Source: Candidatus Zhuqueibacterota bacterium 4484_188
Lineage (GTDB): Bacteria; Calditrichota; Calditrichia; RBG-13-44-9
Assembly: GCA_002049825.1 (NCBI GenBank)
Contig: MVCZ01000043.1
Coordinates: 1 to 9,057 of the forward strand
Direction: 5' to 3'
Length of the DNA stretch: 9,057 nt
A model generated the notes under the pieces. It did no database searches and was not told the origin of the DNA. It saw only the letters and a list, made by a program, of their open reading frames with translations. Made by a program: the position numbers and the translations under genes. Shown in pieces: positions 1 through 5,951 of the stretch (position 1 is the first letter of the stretch; the number at the start of each line of letters is the position of its first letter).

Positions 1-103
1 TTTCGATTGTTTACAAATTAACAGGTGAAATCCGGTTAATCAAGTGGTTTGTATCCCGGAGCAGAGGATACGGCACGGTGTATAGGGTGTGATGGAAGAT
101 GCC

Positions 104-130
104 GCCTGCCTGCTTACGGTACAGGCAGGC
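104..130. repeat. Perfect 9-bp inverted repeat (CAGGCAGGC hairpin)
   Basis: GCCTGCCTG at 104-112 pairs perfectly with CAGGCAGGC at 122-130 around a 9-base loop. The same motif recurs in the hairpin at 2772-2790 and inside the central stem of the long palindrome (3043-3087). This suggests a dispersed palindromic family, not a one-off terminator. No T-run follows and no gene ends just before it. Confidence 0.75.
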
Positions 131-154
131 ACCCTGGACAAGCAGCCAATAACG

Positions 155-257
155 AATGACTAATGACGGCTTCAGCCATAATGACGCCGTAGGCAAATGA
201 CAGCGAAGCGAAATGACTAATGACGCCGCAGGCAAATAACGGCTTTAGCCAAATAAC
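155..257. repeat. Array of micro-hairpins spaced by AATGAC
   Basis: AATGAC (or AATAAC) occurs eight times, at 155, 162, 180, 196, 212, 219, 235 and 252. Between most copies sit 10-12-base inserts that are small palindromes: GGC-TTCA-GCC, GCC-GTA-GGC, GCGAAGCG, GCC-GCA-GGC and GGC-TTTA-GCC. The array is degenerate but regular, and it does not continue into the gene. Its function is unknown; it ends about 20 bases upstream of the candidate peptidase promoter. Confidence 0.7.
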
Positions 258-275
258 CGGCAACTTTATTATCTC

Positions 276-306
276 TTGACAAAAAGAGGTGCCGGAAATT
301 AATTTG
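276..306 (+). promoter_or_regulatory. Candidate promoter of the C1B peptidase gene
   Basis: TTGACA at 276-281 matches the general -35 hexamer. TTAATTTG at 299-306 matches five of the six fixed positions of the Bacteroidetes TAnnTTTG -7 element. There are 20 bases between the TTG and this element, as expected for that promoter class. Transcription would start near 313, leaving a leader of about 50 bases before the GTG at 361. This is inferred from the motif alone. Confidence 0.35.
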
Positions 307-360
307 CCTCGGGAAAGGGGGAGTTGAAATCACCCGGATTAAAAATGAAAGGAGAGACTG

Positions 361-1761
361 GTGAAACAATCATCGAGAATTTTATTTAAGACGCTTACCT
401 TGCTCGCTGCATTTTTATGTCTGATTATTGTAACGTCGCCTCAGGCGCAATCCCTCTCGGCAGAAACTCTTAAACAGATTCAATCTGCCGTTAAACCGGA
501 CCGCTACACCCGCGCCGCCATGAATGCGGTTTCGAATAATGACATTCGAAAATTAACCCTGAATCGAAAAGTGCTCGACAGCCTGGATCACCATTTTGCC
601 CACCGTATTAAAACCGCCGGTGTGACCAACCAAAAATCTTCCGGGCGCTGCTGGCTGTTTACTTCCCTGAATGTGCTTCGTCCGAAAGTGGTAGAAAAAT
701 ACCATCTCAAGGATTTTGAGTTTTCGGAGAATTACCTGTTTTTCTGGGATCAATTGGAAAAAAGCAACCTGTTTTTAGAAGGTATCATTAAAACCCGGGC
801 GAAGAAAATTGATGATCGCGAAGTAGAATGGTTGTTCAAAAATGCCATTGGCGACGGCGGTGTGTGGAACATGATGGTGGCGCTGGCAGAAAAATACGGA
901 ATGGTGCCCAAAGAGGCAATGAGCGAATCCTACAACAGCGACAACACCCGCATGATGAGCCGCTTGATTCGCCGCAAGCTGCGGGAAGACGGACTGGTGC
1001 TGCGGGAAATGTCCCGGCAGGGGAAGAAACCTGCCGACCTGCGCAAAAAGAAAGTGCAAATGCTGAGCGATATATACCGTATCCTGCTGATCAGCCTGGG
1101 TGAACCGCCGCAAAAGTTTACCTGGCGCTACGAAGACAAAGACGGCAACCTGAGCCCGCGGAAAGAATACACCCCGCTTTCTTTCTACAAGGAATTTGTT
1201 CAAATCAATTTACACGATTACGTGATGATGATGAACGATCCCTCGAAAAAATATTACCAACTTTATGAGATTGAGTACGACCGCAACCTGTTCGACAGTC
1301 CTAACTGGACTTTTGTCAACTTACCTATTGATGAATTGAAACAGTTCGCCCAAAAATCCATTCTGGCGGACGAACCGATGTATTTTTCCTGCGACGTGGG
1401 AAAACAACTGAACACCGATAAAGGGTACCTGGCTACCGGCATGTATGATTACAGCACCCTGTTCGGCGTTCCGTTCGGGATGGACAAACGGCAGCGCATT
1501 CTTTCCTTCGATAGCGGCTCAACCCACGGGATGGCACTGATGGGCGTGGACACCTCCGCCAGCGGGGCACCAACCAAATGGCTGCTGGAAAATAGCTGGG
1601 GACCGGAAAAGGGTTACAAAGGCTACCTGACCATGACCGACCGCTGGTTCGGGGAGTACATGTTCCGGCTGGTGGCACACAAACGCTTTGTCTCCGCTAA
1701 AGTGCTCAAGGTGCTGGAGCAAAAGCCAATCAAACTGCCGCCCTGGGACCCGATGTTTTAA
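361..1761 (+). CDS. Secreted C1B cysteine aminopeptidase (bleomycin hydrolase/PepC family)
   Basis: This is a papain-fold cysteine peptidase of family C1B, which removes N-terminal residues from peptides. The active site is complete: oxyanion-hole Gln91 and Cys97 in TNQKSSGRCWLF, His389 in STHGMALMGVD and Asn411 in ENSWG. The length of 466 residues fits the family (about 440-470). Most PepC and bleomycin hydrolase proteins are cytosolic, but this one opens with a basic n-region and hydrophobic core (residues 1-25) and a likely signal peptidase I site near residues 29-30, so export to the periplasm is inferred. I see no lipobox. The GTG start is supported by AAAGGAGAG at 348-356; the ATG at 345 is out of frame. 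The C-terminus reads PWDPMF, shorter than the PWDPMGALA-like tail that enters the active site in studied members. The gene stands alone and converges with the SDR. Confidence 0.93.
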   Translation: MKQSSRILFKTLTLLAAFLCLIIVTSPQAQSLSAETLKQIQSAVKPDRYTRAAMNAVSNNDIRKLTLNRKVLDSLDHHFAHRIKTAGVTNQKSSGRCWLFTSLNVLRPKVVEKYHLKDFEFSENYLFFWDQLEKSNLFLEGIIKTRAKKIDDREVEWLFKNAIGDGGVWNMMVALAEKYGMVPKEAMSESYNSDNTRMMSRLIRRKLREDGLVLREMSRQGKKPADLRKKKVQMLSDIYRILLISLGEPPQKFTWRYEDKDGNLSPRKEYTPLSFYKEFVQINLHDYVMMMNDPSKKYYQLYEIEYDRNLFDSPNWTFVNLPIDELKQFAQKSILADEPMYFSCDVGKQLNTDKGYLATGMYDYSTLFGVPFGMDKRQRILSFDSGSTHGMALMGVDTSASGAPTKWLLENSWGPEKGYKGYLTMTDRWFGEYMFRLVAHKRFVSAKVLKVLEQKPIKLPPWDPMF

Positions 1762-1775
1762 GCCCGGTTTCCCAA

Positions 1776-1834
1776 TTTCAGCCTTCTCGGTAGTGCAAAT
1801 CGGCGATTGGCATTATACCAACCCAAAAGCCGGT
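1776..1834. repeat. 59-bp intergenic repeat, copy 1
   Basis: This aligns without gaps to 1905-1963 (offset 129), with 9 mismatches by my count. Its core is a hairpin at 1791-1815 around GGC, with one mismatch and one G-T pair. It is followed by the conserved block ACCAACCC. Confidence 0.8.
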
Positions 1835-1862
1835 AGGAATAGTATAAATATTATCCGCTTTC

Positions 1863-1892
1863 CGAAGCAATCGTCCATAATAGGTTGCTTCG
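1863..1892. repeat. 8-bp inverted repeat between the two 59-bp copies
   Basis: CGAAGCAA at 1863-1870 is the reverse complement of TTGCTTCG at 1885-1892, with a 14-base loop. It sits in the spacer between the two direct repeats and could form part of a larger structured unit with them. Confidence 0.6.
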
Positions 1893-1904
1893 ATTAAATC
1901 GTGG

Positions 1905-1963
1905 TTTCAGCTCTTTCGATAGTGCCAATCGGCGATTGGCACTACACCAACCCGAAACCCGGT
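1905..1963. repeat. 59-bp intergenic repeat, copy 2
   Basis: This is the better-preserved copy. AGTGCCAATC-GGC-GATTGGCACT at 1921-1943 is a perfect 10-bp stem, extended to 11 bp by T1920 and A1944, followed by ACCAACCC and CCGGT as in copy 1. The first copy differs within the stem at a few bases, so the fold is weaker there. Confidence 0.82.
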
Positions 1964-1983
1964 GACGATTAAACTGCCGGAAT

Positions 1984-2640
1984 TCAATCGCCGTTTTGCC
2001 GCGCCTTGCGGCTTTGCTCCCGCAATTCCACGAATCTTTCCAGCACTTCGTTCATGTTGCCGATGCCTTTTCCCAGCCAGGCGCCGCCGTCAATGGTCAG
2101 GCATTCACCGTTAATGTAATCGGCATAAGGCGAAATGAGGTAGAGCACCGCGTTGGAAACTTCCTGCGTTCGGGCAAAACGCTTGAGCGGTATCTCATCA
2201 ACCAGCCGCTGTTTGATGTCTTCCGAAGGCCACAGCCGCTGGCTGGCGCCGACAGTATCGAATGCACCCGGTGCCACCGCATTAACCCGGATACCGTATT
2301 GCGCCCACTCCACCGCCAGGGTGCGGGTCATCGCCAAAACCCCGGCTTTGGCGCTGGCGCTGTGGATGGTTCCCGGTCCGCCGGTCCAGGCGTAAGTTGC
2401 CAGAATATTAACAATCCTGCCATACTTTTGTTTGATCATCTCCCGACCCACAATTTGCGAGCAATAGAAACTGCCGTTGAGCACAATATCAATCACCGAT
2501 TTCCAACCCTTCAGCGGCAGGCGGTCTGCCGGGTAAATAAAATTTCCGGCGGCATTCACTTTGGCAATTTCCAAACCCAGCCCGGTGCCGCCGCCGGTAA
2601 TCAGGGCAACTTTGTCCTGTATAACCTTCTGCTTAAACAT
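1984..2640 (-). CDS. 2,4-dienoyl-CoA reductase-like SDR with internal deletion
   Basis: This short-chain dehydrogenase resembles 2,4-dienoyl-CoA reductases, which use NADPH to reduce dienoyl-CoA during breakdown of unsaturated fatty acids. Visible motifs are the nucleotide-binding TGGGTGLG (residues 15-22), NAAGNF (29-34), DIVLNG (51-56), a catalytic set placed as in mitochondrial DECR1 (Tyr83, Ser94, Lys98 within YAWTGGPG...HSASAKAG), RVNAVAPG (118-125) and the C-terminal INGECLTIDGG. The family normally has about 60-70 residues between the glycine motif and NNAAGNF, holding strands B to D and the site that selects the cofactor; here GLEIAKV runs straight into NAAGNF (junction near residues 27-29, nucleotides 2554-2562). 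At 218 residues it is short for a family of about 270-300. The frame stays open, so this is a natural internal deletion, an early pseudogene or an assembly collapse. The ATG at 2640 is preceded by AAAAGGAAA (2646-2654). Activity is doubtful. Confidence 0.85.
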   Translation of the reverse strand: MFKQKVIQDKVALITGGGTGLGLEIAKVNAAGNFIYPADRLPLKGWKSVIDIVLNGSFYCSQIVGREMIKQKYGRIVNILATYAWTGGPGTIHSASAKAGVLAMTRTLAVEWAQYGIRVNAVAPGAFDTVGASQRLWPSEDIKQRLVDEIPLKRFARTQEVSNAVLYLISPYADYINGECLTIDGGAWLGKGIGNMNEVLERFVELREQSRKARQNGD

Positions 2641-2701
2641 GCACGTTTCCTTTTAGTCTTGTTTTCATTCACCCCTGATTTTTGCTAATAAATATCCTGA
2701 A

Positions 2702-2734
2702 CAAAATTTACCGGTTAAAGAACACAATTCAAAA
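2702..2734 (-). promoter_or_regulatory. Candidate SDR promoter with paired ACCGGT sites
   Basis: Read on the minus strand, TTTTG (2734-2730) is followed after 19 bases by TAAATTTTG (2710-2702). This resembles the Bacteroidetes TTTG/TAnnTTTG arrangement, with one extra T. Transcription would begin about 55 bases before the SDR start codon. Two ACCGGT palindromes (2710-2715 and 2734-2739) overlap the promoter elements, 24 bp centre to centre, and could be operator half-sites. No regulator gene is nearby. Motif evidence only. Confidence 0.3.
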
Positions 2735-2771
2735 CCGGTTTGCTGAAATTCACCTTGTTATTCAGCCCACG

Positions 2772-2790
2772 CCTGCCTGCTGCAGGCAGG
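2772..2790. repeat. CAGGCAGG hairpin
   Basis: CCTGCCTGC at 2772-2780 and GCAGGCAGG at 2782-2790 are perfect reverse complements around a single T. In practice the stem would be 8 bp with a 3-base loop. It matches the stem motif of the hairpin at 104-130. An A-rich tract containing the repeated word ACACGAAAA/AGACACGAAAA follows it. Confidence 0.72.
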
Positions 2791-2888
2791 AAACACACGA
2801 AAAGACACGAAAAAAGAAATAAAAATTTGCCCCTTAACTCTTAATAATCCTCCGGAATACATTTGATAAAAAAAATCCGGTTCTTCAC

Positions 2889-3212
2889 AATTAATGAGTG
2901 TCCATCCGGGAAGTGGGGAATTGCTCCTCAATTAGTCATTATTCCACAGGGATGGCTACCTGTGCCTATGGTACGCCACAAACGACCGGAAGTAGTGAAA
3001 CCTGTCTGCCCTACCCGCCGTGGCAGTCAGGCAAGCGGTGGAGCCAGGCAGGCAATCTCATGAATATCAGGGGATTGCCTACCTGGCAAGCCAACAGCAG
3101 ACAGGCTTCATAGATACACTCCTCGTGGCATACCATAGGCACAAGTCGCCACCAACATGTGGCAATGACAGAGTAAAATATAAAATTTTGACTTTCCGGA
3201 TGGACATTAATT
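2889..3212. mobile_element. 324-bp nested imperfect palindrome, MITE-like
   Basis: Four pairs of arms nest around one centre. The ends, 2889-2912 and 3194-3212, match as inverted repeats of AATTAATG..TGTCCATCCGG with a 2-base indel and one extra G. GTGCCTATGGTACGCCAC at 2962-2979 mirrors 3125-3142 with one mismatch, and the similarity extends to 2951 and 3153. GAAACCTGTCTGC at 2997-3009 mirrors 3097-3109 with one mismatch. GCCAGGCAGGCAATC at 3043-3057 mirrors 3073-3087 with one mismatch, around a 15-base loop. No transposase is encoded. Ends of this kind suggest a non-autonomous transposable element, but I cannot identify a target-site duplication. A large structured RNA or a remnant of inverted duplication are alternatives. 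Confidence 0.6.
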
Positions 3213-3219
3213 AATTTTG
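3186..3219 (+). promoter_or_regulatory. Candidate promoter of the S49 peptidase gene
   Basis: TTTTG at 3186-3190 and TAATTTTG at 3212-3219 are separated by 21 bases. Together they match the Bacteroidetes -33 TTTG and -7 TAnnTTTG elements perfectly. The expected start near 3226 would leave a leader of about 150 bases before the ATG at 3377. The -33 part lies inside the right arm of the 324-bp palindrome and the -7 part straddles its end, so the element may supply this promoter. This rests on the motif match only. Confidence 0.45.
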
Positions 3220-3376
3220 TGGCAAAAAGTAGATTTATAGAATAATTTTAGTCACATCTTCTTGCCGGGCACGCGTACTGTTCTGGTAAAATTTTTCCAA
3301 CAACCCGGCTAAGAAATCTGATAACTTTTAGCGAGAATCTTCGTATGAAATTTCAGAACAAAATACAGGAGGCAAT

Positions 3377-5800
3377 ATGTTTGGGAAAAAACTGATATTC
3401 TTTCTGATTTTTACCGTTGTTTTCGGACAACTCGCTACGGCGCAGCCGATTCCATCCCACTATGCCCGCAGCAATTTTCTAATGGGTCCGGCGGCATCTT
3501 TTCAGGACGGATTGCTGGGATTCAGCAACCCGGCAAATTTGCAGATGGTGAAGAACCCCGAGAGCCGGTTTTACTGGAATACCGAGGGAACTGACGCCGT
3601 CTCTTTTAACGACTGGGGCATCTTCAGCGGATTCCACGGAATTGGTTTCGCAGCGCTACGGCAAAATATTGCCGGTGTGAAAGTAACCGACTACCGAATA
3701 TCTACCGGTTTCGGTTCGGATGCTTTTGCCGCCGGTTTGGGCTACGGCTGGTCATCCGGTCGTTTTGATGCAATGGGTCGGGAAAGACTCATCACTACCG
3801 GCTTCATCGCCCGACCGCTCCGCTATCTGTCCGTTGGTGTAAGCGGGCATTTTTCCCTGGAGAGTAATGCCCGGGAGGGCGTAGCGGAAATCGGTGTGCG
3901 TCCGTTGGGCACGCCGCTGCTTACCCTGTTTGCCGACGCCGCGCTGCAAAAGAAAACCCAATTGTCCGATGCCCCCTGGAGTGCTGGGGCAGCTTTGCAG
4001 GTGCTGCCCGGAATTGACCTGGTGGGACGCTACTTCGACAACGACGCATTTACCCTGGGGTTGACACTCAATTTCGGCAGAGGCGGTGTGGCTTCGCAGA
4101 TTCACTTCGACAGCAACCAGGACCATGCTTACAACACCTACATGCTGCACTCCGGTGGTCGGCAGCCCAGTATTTTCAGCAGTGCGTTGGGAAAGAACAA
4201 ACGGGTGCTCAAAATGAATTTAAAAGGCAGAGTTGACTACCAGCGCTATGTTTTATTCGACCGCGGCACTTTGCGATTTATGGATATTTTAAAGAACATT
4301 CGGGCAGCAGCCAAAGACCCACGGGTGCGGGCAATTGCGCTCAACCTGTCCGGCATGCGGGTTCGCCCGGAGCATGCCTGGGAAATCCGCCGGGAACTAC
4401 GCGCTGCACAACAGACAGGAAAAATGGTGATTGCTTTTATCGACAACGCATCTATGACTACCTACCATCTTGCCAGTGTTGCCGATAAAATTGTGCTCGA
4501 CCCACAGGGCAGCATTCAACTTCCCGGGTACACATTGGGCAGAACATTTCTCAAGGGGACTCTGGACAAATTGGGTTTGGGGTTTGACGAATGGCGGTTT
4601 TTTAAATATAAATCCGCAGCAGAAGCGCTGAGCCGGGAAAAAATGTCCGACGCCGACCGTGAGCAGCGCCAGGATTACGTGGACGACTGGTACGAAATGG
4701 TACGCGCGGATGTTTGCGAATCCAGGCACCTGGAAAAAGAGAAGTTTGATGAGTTGGTAGACAATGAAATGTTTTTTATTCCCCCCGATGCGCTGGAATC
4801 CGGGCTGGCAGACACCCTGGCGCGCTGGTCGGCGGTGAATGATATTTTGAAACATTACACCAAAAGCAAGCTGCGTCCCATTCCGCCGCGGGATTTGCCG
4901 GATGTTGCCATTCCGTATCAGAACTGGGGTGAGCAACCGAAAATCGCTATCGTGTACGGTCTGGGCGTTTGCGCGATGGACGAAGGGATTCGCGCCCGCT
5001 GGTTGGAACGGGTTTTTCTGAAACTGGCGAAAAAGAAATCGGTGAAGGCGGTGGTGTTCCGGGTTGATTCGCCTGGCGGCGACGGCATGGCAAGCGACCT
5101 GGTAGCCGAGGCAATCAAAAAATGCAAGAAGGAAAAACCGGTGATTATCAGCCAGGGACAGGTAGCCGGCTCCGGCGGTTACTGGATTTCCATGTACGGC
5201 GACCAGATTGTGGCGGGACCCAACACCATTACCGGCTCCATCGGCGTCATCGGCGGATGGATTTACAACAAGGGATTCACCGAGAAACTCGGCATGACCT
5301 CCGACTTAGTGCAGCGTGGTGCCCATGCCGACGTGGGATTCGGCGTAACACTTCCCTTCATCGGCGCCCGAATTCCTGCCCGGAACCTTACCACCGAGGA
5401 ACGGCAAAAAGTAGAAATCATGATTAAAAAATTCTACGCTGTTTTCGTGGAAAAGGTAGCCGCCGGCAGAGGTTTATCAGTCGAACGGGTGAAAGAGATT
5501 GCCCAGGGACATTTTTATTCCGGTCTCGACGGACAGCAAATCGGTTTGGTGGATAAAATCGGCGGCTTGTTCACTGCCATTGCCGTGGCACAGCAGCAAG
5601 CCGGCATTCCGGCAGACGCCCGGGTGAAATTGGTGGAAATTCCCAAATCGAAAGGGCTGTTCAATCTGAAACAGAAGCTCAGTCCCATCGGGAGCCGGAT
5701 GAAATCCGACCCGGTGATTGAATATATTCGAATGGTCACCGAAAATCCCGGCGCGCCGCTGCCCATGATGTTGCCGGGCAGTTACCCTGATTTTGAGTAA
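3377..5800 (+). CDS. SppA-type S49 peptidase with N-terminal barrel-like domain
   Basis: The C-terminal two thirds form a tandem-domain (67K-type) S49 peptidase like E. coli SppA, which cuts leftover signal peptides and other membrane peptides. The Ser-Lys dyad is intact: Lys412 in YKSAAEALSREKMS and Ser599 in VAGSGGYWIS, 187 residues apart (200 in E. coli SppA). DSPGGDG (564-570) and NTITGSIGVIGG (616-627) are also present. SppA normally starts with one transmembrane anchor. Here there is a signal peptide (1-22, ending LATA) and about 220 residues of alternating polar and hydrophobic strands rich in Gly and aromatics (about 75-235), with an early GFSNPANL like the NPA motif of PorV/FadL-like outer-membrane proteins. 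I infer an outer-membrane barrel with the protease on one side. At 807 residues it exceeds the usual 550-620. AGGAGG (3367-3372) sets the ATG start. The gene appears monocistronic. The protease call is firm; the barrel is inferred. Confidence 0.9.
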   Translation: MFGKKLIFFLIFTVVFGQLATAQPIPSHYARSNFLMGPAASFQDGLLGFSNPANLQMVKNPESRFYWNTEGTDAVSFNDWGIFSGFHGIGFAALRQNIAGVKVTDYRISTGFGSDAFAAGLGYGWSSGRFDAMGRERLITTGFIARPLRYLSVGVSGHFSLESNAREGVAEIGVRPLGTPLLTLFADAALQKKTQLSDAPWSAGAALQVLPGIDLVGRYFDNDAFTLGLTLNFGRGGVASQIHFDSNQDHAYNTYMLHSGGRQPSIFSSALGKNKRVLKMNLKGRVDYQRYVLFDRGTLRFMDILKNIRAAAKDPRVRAIALNLSGMRVRPEHAWEIRRELRAAQQTGKMVIAFIDNASMTTYHLASVADKIVLDPQGSIQLPGYTLGRTFLKGTLDKLGLGFDEWRFFKYKSAAEALSREKMSDADREQRQDYVDDWYEMVRADVCESRHLEKEKFDELVDNEMFFIPPDALESGLADTLARWSAVNDILKHYTKSKLRPIPPRDLPDVAIPYQNWGEQPKIAIVYGLGVCAMDEGIRARWLERVFLKLAKKKSVKAVVFRVDSPGGDGMASDLVAEAIKKCKKEKPVIISQGQVAGSGGYWISMYGDQIVAGPNTITGSIGVIGGWIYNKGFTEKLGMTSDLVQRGAHADVGFGVTLPFIGARIPARNLTTEERQKVEIMIKKFYAVFVEKVAAGRGLSVERVKEIAQGHFYSGLDGQQIGLVDKIGGLFTAIAVAQQQAGIPADARVKLVEIPKSKGLFNLKQKLSPIGSRMKSDPVIEYIRMVTENPGAPLPMMLPGSYPDFE

Positions 5801-5802
5801 AG

Positions 5803-5817
5803 TTTTGGGTTCCAAAA
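5803..5817 (+). terminator. Weak hairpin after the S49 stop codon
   Basis: TTTTGG at 5803-5808 and CCAAAA at 5812-5817 form a 6-bp stem with loop GTT, starting three bases after the stop codon. The stem is AT-rich and no U-run follows, so it is a poor intrinsic terminator. The larger structure at 5878-5951 is the better candidate. Confidence 0.25.
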
Positions 5818-5877
5818 TGGTGAAATTGATAGACAAGAAATCGCCAGGTAAACCATTGAATGGCTGAGCGAAAATTC

Positions 5878-5951
5878 AAAAATCGTCAATCAGCATCCTT
5901 GTTCTGAATTCGAAAACCTGGAAGATTTAAGAACAAGGATTAACGATTTTT
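5878..5951. repeat. Two-part inverted repeat, possible bidirectional terminator
   Basis: ATCCTTGTTCT at 5895-5905 pairs perfectly with AGAACAAGGAT at 5930-5940 around a 24-base loop. Further out, AAAAATCGT at 5878-5886 pairs perfectly with ACGATTTTT at 5943-5951. The two stems are separated by 8 unpaired bases on the left and 2 on the right. The right arm ends in TTTTT and the left begins with AAAAA, so the structure could end transcription from either side. It lies 78 bases after the S49 stop. It may equally be a dispersed intergenic repeat. Confidence 0.6.

Larger units (their letters stand above)
1..360. other. Intergenic region without a gene
   Basis: I see no convincing coding sequence here. 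The stretch holds a weak inverted repeat (GTATCC at 51-56 with GGATAC at 66-71), a strong CAGGCAGGC-type hairpin at 104-130, an array of micro-hairpins at 155-257, a candidate promoter at 276-306 and the ribosome binding site of the peptidase gene at 348-356. A 74-codon minus-strand reading frame crosses the repeats but has no protein-like composition and no ribosome binding site that I can see. Confidence 0.75.
1762..1983. other. Convergent intergenic region with repeats
   Basis: This gap between the convergent peptidase and SDR genes is almost entirely repeat: two 59-bp direct repeats and, between them, a hairpin at 1863-1892. No hairpin here is followed by a T-run, so I cannot name an intrinsic terminator, although these stems may halt transcription from either side. 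Confidence 0.7.
2641..3376. other. Long divergent intergenic region
   Basis: These 736 bases separate the divergent SDR and S49 peptidase genes. From left to right they hold the SDR ribosome binding site and candidate promoter, a CAGGCAGGC hairpin (2772-2790), an A-rich tract (about 2791-2826), a 324-bp nested palindrome (2889-3212), a promoter candidate overlapping its right end (3186-3219) and the leader of the S49 gene. Short open frames inside the palindrome look like chance; none has a convincing ribosome binding site or protein-like sequence. Confidence 0.75.

Noticed and set aside
775..1203. 142-codon minus-strand open frame within the C1B peptidase gene
   Set aside because: It lies opposite conserved peptidase coding sequence, has no recognisable motif and is explained by codon bias on the other strand.
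1776..1963. Possible CRISPR array
   Set aside because: There are only two copies with nine mismatches, the 70-bp spacing is not of CRISPR type, and there are no cas genes.
1996..2688. 230-codon plus-strand open frame opposite the SDR gene
   Set aside because: It is antisense to a clear SDR family protein, its translation shows no domain or sensible composition, and no ribosome binding site precedes it.
2863..3214. Three overlapping short plus-strand open frames
   Set aside because: They lie inside the 324-bp palindrome. Their translations follow the repeat sequence and lack family features.
4397..4936. 179-codon minus-strand open frame within the S49 gene
   Set aside because: It is a shadow of the S49 coding frame, with no motif and no promoter or ribosome binding site.
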